This document shows, in pieces, positions 40,464 through 46,999 of a stretch of 46,999 nt of DNA; the first letter of the stretch is position 1; each line of letters starts with the position of its first letter. The notes under the pieces were generated by a model. The model worked only from the letters and a program-made list of their open reading frames with translations. It ran no database searches and was not told the origin of the DNA. Source of the DNA: Actinomadura sp. 7K507 (GTDB taxonomy: Bacteria > Actinomycetota > Actinomycetes > Streptosporangiales > Streptosporangiaceae); the NCBI RefSeq assembly GCF_004348425.1, contig NZ_SMKK01000039.1, forward strand, positions 1 through 46,999, in the 5' to 3' direction. A program made the translations under genes and the position numbers.

Positions 40464-40778
40464 TTGTCGAGTGCTGCGTCCGACGTGTACCGCGGCGGCG
40501 TTCTGGGGGGCCTCAACGGCCTGGACGTGAAGCTGATGGTGGACGGAAGCGTGGTCGAGGCGGGCTCTACCGCCGCGATTCTGGGAGACCCCCTCGCCGC
40601 GCTCGCGGCCGGAGCGCGGCTCGCCGCCAGGTATGGCCGGCCGCTGACCGCAGGCGACCTCGTGCTGGCCGGAGCCGCGACCGCGGCTGTGCCACTGCGA
40701 GCGGGAACGCTCGTCGAGGCCCAGGTCGACGGGCTGGGCACGGTGCGGTTCCGAGTGGCCGAGGAGGACGCGGCGTGA
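40464..40778 (+). pseudogene. 3' part of a 2-oxopent-4-enoate hydratase-type gene
   Basis: About 85 residues read as the C-terminal third of the 2-keto-4-pentenoate hydratase/4-oxalocrotonate decarboxylase family (full length about 260): [20 protein letters not shown], then [19 protein letters not shown] and [13 protein letters not shown]. The N-terminal two thirds are absent, and the upstream 250 bp have no recognisable homologous frame. The stop overlaps the next gene (GTGA), preserving the old operon order of a meta-cleavage pathway. Confidence 0.7.
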
Positions 40779-41194
40779 CGGAACATCGCCCCCCCGGCCT
40801 GGTCCAAGGCAAGGCGGCCCCACGCGGACGCTTCCCGCATGTCCGTGTGGTCGGCAACCTGGTGTTCGTCTCCGGCACGAGCAGCCGTCGCCCGGACAAC
40901 TCCATCGAGGGCGCGGTAGCCGACGAATTCGGCACGACCGAGCTCGACATCCGGGCGCAGACCTACGCCGTGATCGGCAACGTCCGGGACATCCTGCAAG
41001 CCGCCGGCGCCGATCTCGCCGACCTGGTGCAGGTGACCACCTACCTGGTCAACATGAACGACTTCGGTGGCTACAACGAGGTATACGGCGAGTACTTCGA
41101 CGAGACGGGCCCGACCCGCACGACGGTCGCCGTCCATCAACTCCCCCACCCCCACCTCCTTCTGGAAATCCAGGGAATCGCCGCCCTGCCGTAG
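40775..41194 (+). CDS. RidA-family 2-aminomuconate deaminase-like protein
   Basis: 139 residues with the YjgF/RidA fold. The wording [55 protein letters not shown] and the end [16 protein letters not shown] matches 2-aminomuconate deaminases of 2-aminophenol and 3-hydroxyanthranilate degradation more closely than general RidA proteins. The reaction would be 2-aminomuconate to 4-oxalocrotonate plus ammonia. The partner hydratase upstream is truncated and other pathway genes are missing, so the protein may be a functional leftover or a scavenger of enamines. GTG 40775 overlaps the hydratase stop. Confidence 0.82.
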   Translation: MTEHRPPGLVQGKAAPRGRFPHVRVVGNLVFVSGTSSRRPDNSIEGAVADEFGTTELDIRAQTYAVIGNVRDILQAAGADLADLVQVTTYLVNMNDFGGYNEVYGEYFDETGPTRTTVAVHQLPHPHLLLEIQGIAALP

Positions 41195-41233
41195 GTGGGC
41201 ACCCCCTCCCAGGTACTCGGTTCCCGAACAGAA

Positions 41234-41265
41234 CGGGCGCCCCGGCCGGAGGACCGGGGCACCCG
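41234..41265. terminator. hairpin between convergent RidA and oxidoreductase genes
   Basis: CGGGCGCCCCGG pairs with CCGGGGCACCCG (one mismatch). It lies between the stops at 41194 and 41278, so it can serve both transcripts. It resembles the hairpin at 501-534. Confidence 0.65.
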
Positions 41266-41277
41266 CGTCACGCCCGG

Positions 41278-42666
41278 TCAGAGTCCGAGTTCTTCGAGCA
41301 GCCGCAGCCACACCTCGTTCATCGAGGGGAAGACCGGTACGGCGTGCCAGAGGCGCTGAAGAGGGACTTCGCCGACGATGGCGACCGTGGCGGCGTGCAC
41401 CATCTCGGCGACGTCCTGGCCGACGAACGTCGCACCGACCAGTACGTCACGTTCGCCGTCCACGACGATCCGTACCCGGCCCGTGTAGCCGTCCGCGTGG
41501 AGCGCCGAGCCCGCGACGGCTAGGTCGATCTCCACCTCCCGGTGCTCCGGCCGCCGCGCACCGGTGACTCCGACGGCGGCGACCTCAGGGTCGGTGAACA
41601 CCACCTGCGGTACGGCATGGTGGTCGGCGGTGGCCGCATACGCGGTCCACGGCCCTGCCGGGACATCGGCGCCCGCCGCGCGGGCGGCGATCACGTCGCC
41701 GACCACGCGGGCGGCGTACTTGCCCTGATGGGTCAGCGGTGCGCGCCCGGTGACGTCGCCGGCCGCGTAGAGCCAGCCGCCGGGGACGGCGTGCACCAGC
41801 CCGGAATCGTCCACGTCGAGCCGATCGCCGGGACGCAGCCCGAACGTCTCCATCCCGAGCTCGTCGGTGGCGGGCCTGCGCCCGGTGGCCACCAGCAGCT
41901 CGTCGGCGACCACGCGCCGCCCGTCCGCCAGGCCGACCCGCACCTCACCGTCCACGCGCGACACTTCCGTGGCGTCCGCTCCCTGATGGACGGTCACCCC
42001 GTCGGCCCGCAGCCCGGCGGCGACCGCGTCCCCGGCGAACTCGGGAAAGGCGGGCAGCGGGCGGTCGCCGCGAATGATCAGCTCGACGCGGGAGCCGAGC
42101 CGCGCCCACGCCTGTGCCATCTCCACCCCGACCACGCCGCCGCCGAGCACGGCCAGCCGGCCGGGCACCGTGCTCGCGGATGCCGCTTCCCGCGACGTCC
42201 AGACGCGCGCGTCCGCCAGCCCCGGCAGTTCGGGCAGCCTGGCCACGCTGCCGGTGCACACCACGACGGCATGCTCGGCCCCCAGCACCCGGTCACCTAC
42301 CGTGACCACGCCTTTTCCGGTGATGCTGCCGTGCCCCCGCACAGGGTGGATCCCGGTCTCCCGGACCCACCGCTCCTGCTCGCCGTCGTCCCAGTGCGCG
42401 GCGAACGAGTCACGCCGCTGGAAAACCGGGCCGGGGTCCAGGCGATCACCGACCGGCACCCCGGGGACCCTGCGGGCCGCGGCGAGCGCGTTGCCCGGTC
42501 GCAGCAGAGCCTTGCTCGGCATGCACGCCCAGTACGAGCATTCGCCGCCGTACCGCTCGTGCTCCACCAGAGCCACGCTCAGCCCGCCGCGAACCGCGCG
42601 CGCGGCCGCGTTCTCCCCAACCGGGCCACCACCGATGACCACAACATCAAATGTCTCCTGAGTCAC
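41278..42666 (-). CDS. FAD-dependent pyridine nucleotide-disulfide oxidoreductase
   Basis: 462 residues from GTG 42666. The FAD-binding motif VVIGGGPVGENAA is at the start, and the redox pair GGECSYWACMPSK has Cys43 and Cys48 (CxxxxC). A second Rossmann motif (AVLGGGVVGVEMAQ) binds NAD(P)H, and LYAAGDVTG contacts FAD. In the dimerisation domain the segment LWHAVPVFPSMNEVW lacks the second His of the HxHPT dyad of lipoamide dehydrogenase and mercuric reductase. It belongs to the less-studied group of similar actinobacterial enzymes; substrate unknown. The upstream frame to 42969 is not family-like. Confidence 0.88.
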   Translation of the reverse strand: MTQETFDVVVIGGGPVGENAAARAVRGGLSVALVEHERYGGECSYWACMPSKALLRPGNALAAARRVPGVPVGDRLDPGPVFQRRDSFAAHWDDGEQERWVRETGIHPVRGHGSITGKGVVTVGDRVLGAEHAVVVCTGSVARLPELPGLADARVWTSREAASASTVPGRLAVLGGGVVGVEMAQAWARLGSRVELIIRGDRPLPAFPEFAGDAVAAGLRADGVTVHQGADATEVSRVDGEVRVGLADGRRVVADELLVATGRRPATDELGMETFGLRPGDRLDVDDSGLVHAVPGGWLYAAGDVTGRAPLTHQGKYAARVVGDVIAARAAGADVPAGPWTAYAATADHHAVPQVVFTDPEVAAVGVTGARRPEHREVEIDLAVAGSALHADGYTGRVRIVVDGERDVLVGATFVGQDVAEMVHAATVAIVGEVPLQRLWHAVPVFPSMNEVWLRLLEELGL

Positions 42667-42852
42667 GCATTGAGAGCACACCACGGAGCCGCATAACGCA
42701 ACCTCACGCGCCCGGCGCGGCCCGGCCGGCCTGCGTGCCGGCGCGGCGGCGGCGGCGAGCGGCGGCCACCGCCTTCCGGTCCCAGAGCCCTGTCGAGCCT
42801 GGGGTGTGACAGGGCCCCCTCTACCGGCTTCACGGCGATTTAGGCTGGTCGC

Positions 42853-43258
42853 ATGAGCGAGAAGACCAACGCGCTCGGTGCGTACCTGCGCGCTCGGCGC
42901 GAGCTGGTGACGCCTGAGCAGGCAGGCATCCCCGATCTCGGCGTGCGGCGTGTGCCCGGTCAACGACACCGACGATCCCCGCTTCGCCGAGCTCGTCGGA
43001 GAGCTCGCACTGGCAAGCCGCCTGTTTCGCCGGCTCTGGGCCCGGCATGAAGTACGCGGGCAGCGCGGGACGCCGATCCGGCTCGCTCACCCGCAGGTCG
43101 GAGAACTCACCCTCAACAGAGAGCGGCTGAGCGTGGGCGGGGCCGAGAACCTGAAACTCGTCGTCTACCACCCGGACCCCGAATCCGACGACGCGGACAA
43201 GCTGGCCCTCCTGGCATCGGCGGACCTGCCCGCACGGACACCGGAGAGGCACCTGTGA
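42853..43258 (+). pseudogene. collapsed XRE/MmyB-family regulator
   Basis: The first 35 codons (42853 on) read as the start of an XRE-HTH regulator: ALGAYLRARRELVTPEQAGI then PDLGVRRVPG. At about 42955 the frame shifts and the sequence jumps to the C-terminus of the MmyB ligand domain (ELALASRLFRRLWARHEVRG, LAHPQVGELTLNRERLSVGG, VVYHPDPESDDADKLALLAS). Intact members have about 280 residues; some 140 residues, including most of the HTH, are missing. Internal deletion plus frameshift. The stop overlaps the following gene's GTG. Confidence 0.75.
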
Positions 43259-43908
43259 CAACCATCGGCATCATCGGCGCGGGCGAGGTCGGAAGCCAGA
43301 TCGCGCGCGCGGCGACAGCGAACGGCTACCGGGTCGTCATCGCCAATTCGCGGGGGCCCGAGACCCTGAAAGACCTCATCGACGAACTCGGCCCGCCGGC
43401 GCGTGCCGCCCATGCCGCGGACGCCGCCGCCGCGGGTGATTTCGTGGTCATCGCCGTGCCCCTCAAACTCGTCAACGACATGCCCGTCGAGGAACTCGCG
43501 GGCAAGGTCGTGCTGGACACGAACAACTACATGGCCTGGCGCGACGGCCACTTCCCGGTAGTCGACTCCGGCGAGAAGACGGTCCACGAACTTCGCCAGG
43601 AACAACTCCCGACGTCGAAGGTCGCCAAAGCCTTCACCCATATCCAGGCCCCGAGCCTGTTCAGCGCCGCCCGCCCGGCAGGCGACCCGAAGCGGCTGGC
43701 GCTGTCGGTGTCGAGCGACTACCCCGAGGCCGTGGAAATCGTCACACGGCTGTACGACCAGTTCGGTTTCGACACCGTGGACAACAGCCCGCTGAGCGAA
43801 TCCTGGCGTACCGCCCCCGGCCAGCCCGCCTGGGTCCGCCACGCGCAGCAGAACCGCGAGGAGTTGGAACTCAACCTGAAACGAGCCAAGCCCATCACCC
43901 CGAGGTGA
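43255..43908 (+). CDS. NADPH-dependent F420-reductase-like protein
   Basis: 217 residues. The N-terminal Rossmann motif IGIIGAGEVGSQIARAATANG is followed by VVIANSRGPET, whose Ser-Arg pair favours NADP(H). Later come DFVVIAVPLKLVNDMP and DTNNYMAWRDGHFPVVDSG, all typical of the F420H2:NADP oxidoreductase-like family (NADP_oxidoredox/F420_oxidored domain). The short C-terminal part is helical. Real F420 specificity is not provable here, but it would link with the LLM-rich genome. GTG 43255 overlaps the MmyB pseudogene stop. Confidence 0.85.
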   Translation: MTTIGIIGAGEVGSQIARAATANGYRVVIANSRGPETLKDLIDELGPPARAAHAADAAAAGDFVVIAVPLKLVNDMPVEELAGKVVLDTNNYMAWRDGHFPVVDSGEKTVHELRQEQLPTSKVAKAFTHIQAPSLFSAARPAGDPKRLALSVSSDYPEAVEIVTRLYDQFGFDTVDNSPLSESWRTAPGQPAWVRHAQQNREELELNLKRAKPITPR

Positions 43909-43938
43909 ACCCGTCTCAGTGAAGAATAAGGTCGGATT

Positions 43939-44622
43939 GTGGCAGTCAACAACGTTCAGGCACGCTCAAAGCGGCTGAGGGAACCGGTAGCTCCAAAACT
44001 TCCCAAGTCCTTGGCTGCAGCGGGTGACTCGGAGACCGAACTGGCCGATGATGGCGTGTACTTGTCCATGGCGTATGGCGGTCTCGACCTGTCGGAACAA
44101 GACGCCGAAGATGTTGAGTTTGAGCGCTGCCGCTTCCAGGAAACGCGGTTTGCCGGGACGACCATGCGGCGAGCCAGCCTTACGGACGTCGAGTTCGCAT
44201 CGTGCGACCTGGCGAACCTCAGGCTCTTTGACTCGCGGGTCTTCAACGCGGTGATCGACGGCAGCCGCATGACCGGTACGACCTTGACCGAGTGCGGGAT
44301 CCGGGACGTCCTGTTCAGCAATTGCCGCGCGGACCTGTCATCCTTCCGCTTCGCCCGGTTCAAGAGCGTTGTGTTCCGGGACTGCAACCTCACCGATGCG
44401 AACTTCCAGGGCGCGGAACTCGGCGGCGTGCGTTTTGAACGCTGCAAGCTCACCGGAGCGCAGTTCAGCAACGCCAACATGAAGGGCACCCGGATTTCCG
44501 AGTGTGACCTCTACGGTGTCAACGGCATTCAGAGCTTCCAGGGCGCGATCGTGCCCACCGCCGACGCACAGGGGCTGTTGTTCGCCCTGGCGTCGGCGAT
44601 GGGCATCACAATCGAGGACTAG
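43939..44622 (+). CDS. pentapeptide-repeat protein
   Basis: 227 residues. From about residue 55 the sequence repeats A(D/N)LxX-like units: VEFERCRFQETRFAGTTMRR, ASLTDVEFASCDLANLRLFD, and CNLTDANFQGAELGGVRFER, then CKLTGAQFSNANMKGTRISE. This gives a right-handed quadrilateral beta-helix of roughly six turns. Such proteins can mimic DNA and protect gyrase or simply act as scaffolds. GTG 43939 is the likely start. The GC content appears lower than in the flanking genes, which hints at separate acquisition. Confidence 0.88.
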   Translation: MAVNNVQARSKRLREPVAPKLPKSLAAAGDSETELADDGVYLSMAYGGLDLSEQDAEDVEFERCRFQETRFAGTTMRRASLTDVEFASCDLANLRLFDSRVFNAVIDGSRMTGTTLTECGIRDVLFSNCRADLSSFRFARFKSVVFRDCNLTDANFQGAELGGVRFERCKLTGAQFSNANMKGTRISECDLYGVNGIQSFQGAIVPTADAQGLLFALASAMGITIED

Positions 44623-44800
44623 CCCGCGATGTCCGTGCGGGCGAACGCCGGCGGGACGGAGGGGCGGCGCCCACGCCGGATCCGCTGACCGTCCCGCGCG
44701 CGGGCCGACGGGCCCGTCCTGCCCCGGGCCTTCCTGAACCGGTGCGTGTTGGCCTGTGACCTCGTCCCCGGGCCTGGACCGTGAGAGGTGGGGTTAGTCG

Positions 44801-44814
44801 CTAACAAATGTTAG
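44801..44814 (+). promoter_or_regulatory. operator palindrome of the TetR-ABC operon
   Basis: CTAACAAATGTTAG has perfect 6-bp arms, flanked by TTAGTCGCTAA and TTAGTCTGTAA. The GTG start at 44824 is 9 bp away, so the transcript is probably leaderless and repressed by its own TetR product. Confidence 0.7.
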
Positions 44815-44823
44815 TCTGTAACA

Positions 44824-45372
44824 GTGGGTTTGCGGGAGACGAAGCGCGACCGGACGCGGCAGACGGTTCAGGAGCAGGCGATGCGGTTGTTCCTGGATCG
44901 GGGGTTCGACGGGACCACGGTCGCCGAGGTGGCCGAGGCCGCCGACGTCTCCGTCATGACCGTGTTCCGGCACTTCCCCACCAAGGAGCACCTCGTGCTC
45001 AAGGACGACTACGACCCGGTGATCGCCGCCCGGGTCCGCGACCGCCCGGCCGGTGAACCGCTCCTGCGCCGGATCGCCCTGAGCATCCTGGACGGGCTGG
45101 AGGAACTGCCGCCCGACGCGCGGCTCCTGCTGGCCCGCACCCGGCTGATCCTGCACACCCCCGCTCTGCGGGCCCGGCTGTGGGAGAACAACCACGCGAC
45201 CCAGCAGGTCATCGTCGAGGCGCTGCCGGACGAAGATCCCTTCGAGGCGCGGGTCGCCGCCGGGGCGTGCCTCGCCGCCGCGACCGTCGCGATGGAGCGC
45301 TGGGCCGGGGACGACGGCCGTACCGATCTGCGGGGCGTGATGGCCGAGGCGCTGGAGGTGGTCATCAGATGA
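44824..45372 (+). CDS. TetR-family transcriptional regulator of the ABC exporter
   Basis: 182 residues. The HTH is KRDRTRQTVQEQAMRLFLDR, then GFDGTTVAEVAEAADVSVMTVFRHF, then PTKEHLVLKDDY. The C-terminal domain (LLRRIALSILDGLEELPPDARLLLARTR) resembles TetR_C regulators next to efflux pumps. It overlaps the ATPase gene (ATGA) and is first in a three-gene operon with an ABC-2 exporter, so a drug-responsive repressor role is the usual reading. Confidence 0.9.
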   Translation: MGLRETKRDRTRQTVQEQAMRLFLDRGFDGTTVAEVAEAADVSVMTVFRHFPTKEHLVLKDDYDPVIAARVRDRPAGEPLLRRIALSILDGLEELPPDARLLLARTRLILHTPALRARLWENNHATQQVIVEALPDEDPFEARVAAGACLAAATVAMERWAGDDGRTDLRGVMAEALEVVIR

Positions 45373-46088
45373 TGGAGACGCATGGGCTGACCAAACGCTA
45401 CGGACGCACGACGGCCGTGGAGGCGCTCTCCCTGCGGGTCGATCCCGGCGAGGTGTACGGCTTCCTCGGACTCAATGGCGCGGGCAAGTCCACCGCCATC
45501 CGGATGATGCTCGGCATGACCCGTCCCACCGGGGGTTCGGTGCGCCTGCTGGGCCGCGCCGAGCCGGACTGGAGCCGGGTGGGCCATCTCGTCGACGGCG
45601 CACACGCCTACCCGGGCCTCACCGTCCGGGAGAACCTGGAGATCAGCCGCCGTCTGCGCCGGGTGCGCGATCGCCACGCGGTCGACGAGGCCATGACCCT
45701 GTTCGGTCTGGTCCCCTACCGCGACAAGCGAGCCGGGACGCTGTCCATGGGCAACGCCCAGCGGCTCGGACTGGCCAAGGCCGTCCTGCACCGCCCCGCC
45801 CTTCTCGTGCTGGACGAACCGGCCAACGGGCTCGACCCCGCCGGGATCGTGGAACTGCGCGGCATCCTGCGCCGCCTGGCCCACGAGGAGGGGACGGCGA
45901 TCCTCGTCTCCAGCCACATCCTCGCGGAGGTCGCGCGTACGGCCGACCGCATCGGCGTCATCGACCAGGGCCGCATGCTGACCGAGTTCCCCGCGTCCGA
46001 CCTGCCCCGCTGCACCTGCGGCGTCGAGGATCTGGAGGACGTGTTCCTGCGCCTGCTGACCGAGCGCCGTCGAGAGGCGGCGGCGTGA
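45369..46088 (+). CDS. ABC-2 type exporter, ATP-binding protein
   Basis: 239 residues from ATG 45369. Walker A is GLNGAGKST (about 39-47), the signature LSMGNAQR, Walker B LLVLDEPANGLDP, and the switch SSHILAEV. It has the typical layout of antibiotic/lantibiotic-type exporters. It pairs with the downstream permease, overlapping by 4 bp. The substrate is unknown; drug or self-resistance efflux is usual for this gene order. Confidence 0.92.
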   Translation: MMETHGLTKRYGRTTAVEALSLRVDPGEVYGFLGLNGAGKSTAIRMMLGMTRPTGGSVRLLGRAEPDWSRVGHLVDGAHAYPGLTVRENLEISRRLRRVRDRHAVDEAMTLFGLVPYRDKRAGTLSMGNAQRLGLAKAVLHRPALLVLDEPANGLDPAGIVELRGILRRLAHEEGTAILVSSHILAEVARTADRIGVIDQGRMLTEFPASDLPRCTCGVEDLEDVFLRLLTERRREAAA

Positions 46089-46825
46089 ACGCCGCGCTCC
46101 GGACCGAGGCCGTCAAGTTCCTCCGGTCCCGTGCACCGTTGGCCACGGCTGCGGCCTTCCTGCTGCCCGTCCTGCTGGCCTGCCTCTTCGTGACCTCCGA
46201 CAGCGCGGCCCTGAGTGACAAGTCCGAGGCGCTCGGGATCTCACCGGACTGGACCGGCTACCGCGCCGCACTCATGCAGGTGGACGCCGCCGGCGGGTTC
46301 CTGCTGTTCGGCGTCCTGGTCACCTGGATGTTCGGCCGCGAGTTCAGTGACCGCACCGCTCTGGACCTGCTCGCACTCCCGACCTCCCGGACGGCGATCG
46401 TCCTGGCCAAGTTCGCGGTCAGCACGGTCTGGCTGTTCCTGCTCGGCGTCCTCCAGACGGCCGTCTGGCTCGCGGCGGGGACCCTGCTCGATCTGCCCGG
46501 TGGCCACGGAGCCACCCCGGCGGCTCTGGCGGACCTGTTCCTGCTGCTGACCCTCAACATCGCCCTCACCCTGCCGGTCGCGATCATCGCGAGCGCGGGG
46601 CGCGGCTACCTGCCCGGCGTCGGAGCGACCGTCGCGCTCCTGGTCGCGGGCGTCGGCGTCGCCGCCGTCGGGAGAGCCGGCTGGTTCCCCTGGGCGGTCC
46701 CGGCCGCGCTCGGCGGACTCACCGGCACATCGTCCGTGCCCGCCATCGGTCTGACGGTCGTCGCCGCCACGGCCGCGGCGGGCATTGCCGCCACGGCGCT
46801 CTGGTGGCGACTGGCCGACCACTAG
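46085..46825 (+). CDS. ABC-2 type exporter, permease
   Basis: 246 residues with about six membrane helices. A first helix at about 18-36 is followed by an extracytoplasmic loop (SDKSEALGISPDWTGY) and then GGFLLFGVLVTWMFGREFSDRT, where GREFSDRT is typical of ABC-2 permeases. Later helices are Ala/Leu/Val-rich. GTG 46085 overlaps the ATPase stop. No Walker motifs. Confidence 0.88.
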   Translation: MNAALRTEAVKFLRSRAPLATAAAFLLPVLLACLFVTSDSAALSDKSEALGISPDWTGYRAALMQVDAAGGFLLFGVLVTWMFGREFSDRTALDLLALPTSRTAIVLAKFAVSTVWLFLLGVLQTAVWLAAGTLLDLPGGHGATPAALADLFLLLTLNIALTLPVAIIASAGRGYLPGVGATVALLVAGVGVAAVGRAGWFPWAVPAALGGLTGTSSVPAIGLTVVAATAAAGIAATALWWRLADH

Positions 46826-46905
46826 CCGCGTCATGCCGAGGCGGTCCGAAGCGGCAGGAGTCCGCCGCGCAGCGGCCGGACGGTTTGTCGGTGCAGCCGG
46901 TTATC

Positions 46906-46999
46906 GTGATGATCATGGTGCGGATCCGCTATCTCCGGGGCGACGCGACCTCGCCGCAGGGCAAGGGGCCCAAGGTCGTGGCGCACATCTGCAACAACC
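46906..46999 (+). CDS. 5' part of a macro-domain protein (runs off the window)
   Basis: The frame encodes MVRIRYLRGDATSPQGKGPK and then VVAHICNN to the window edge. This matches the start of macro-domain (ADP-ribose-binding, Appr-1''-p processing-like) proteins, in which the next residues are usually a Gly-rich binding loop. Starts at 46906 (GTG), 46909 (ATG) or 46915 (ATG) are all in frame. The gene continues beyond the window. Confidence 0.7.
   Translation, partial: MMIMVRIRYLRGDATSPQGKGPKVVAHICNN

Noticed and set aside
1..46999. tRNA, rRNA genes and CRISPR arrays
   Set aside because: I looked for cloverleaf-like T-arm sequences and for regularly spaced repeats and saw none.

Overview
The window is high-GC DNA from an actinobacterium. 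Supporting signs are the GC-rich third codon positions, frequent GTG starts, ATGA/GTGA translational overlaps, leaderless-looking regulator genes, MmyB-type and DUF2283 proteins and many LLM-class oxidoreductases. A filamentous, Actinomadura- or Streptosporangium-like genus would fit, but nothing seen fixes the genus. No rRNA, tRNA or CRISPR array was seen.

Layout. (1) Positions 1-6550 are a worn accessory stretch: a small membrane protein, a truncated SnoaL-like gene with its terminator, a class IV aminotransferase, a frameshifted formylglycine-generating-enzyme (SUMF1) pseudogene, a DUF2283 protein, two hypothetical genes, and an IS110-family insertion sequence with a 12-bp repeat at each end. 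A relic of a related IS end lies about 1 kb to its left. (2) Positions 6562-37292 are one large catabolic island: five acyl-CoA ligases, four LLM (luciferase-like) oxidoreductases, a flavin reductase, two acyl-CoA dehydrogenases, three crotonases, a MaoC hydratase, an SDR, a thiolase next to an HMG-CoA-synthase-like/DUF35 fusion, three VOC proteins, a metallo-beta-lactamase-fold hydrolase, a nitroreductase-family protein, a five-gene peptide-type ABC importer and a KstR2-like TetR regulator. (3) Positions 37290-46999 are mixed accessory genes: TetR, DUF1772, NmrA-like/MarR pair, a remnant of a 2-aminomuconate meta-cleavage pathway, a pyridine nucleotide-disulfide oxidoreductase, a collapsed MmyB regulator, an F420-reductase-like protein, a pentapeptide-repeat protein, a TetR-ABC efflux operon and the first codons of a macro-domain protein.

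How the island works (inference). The importer brings in an organic substrate. CoA ligases activate carboxylates. The ACAD pair, crotonases, MaoC, SDR and thiolase/DUF35 proteins carry out beta-oxidation-like shortening. The LLM enzymes, possibly fed FMNH2 by the flavin reductase, do oxygenations, perhaps ring-opening Baeyer-Villiger-type steps. The substrate is unknown; an alicyclic or terpenoid acid/ketone fits the enzyme mix but is not proven.

The strongest observation is regulatory. Seven copies of an 18-bp inverted repeat, ATWCCGAC-NN-GTCGGWAT, lie at the heads of the island's transcription units, usually 15-30 bp before a start codon, and nowhere else that I noticed. The TetR gene at 10331-11014 lies inside the island behind one of these copies and is the natural candidate regulator. 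The island therefore looks like a self-contained regulon for a pathway I cannot match to a described one.
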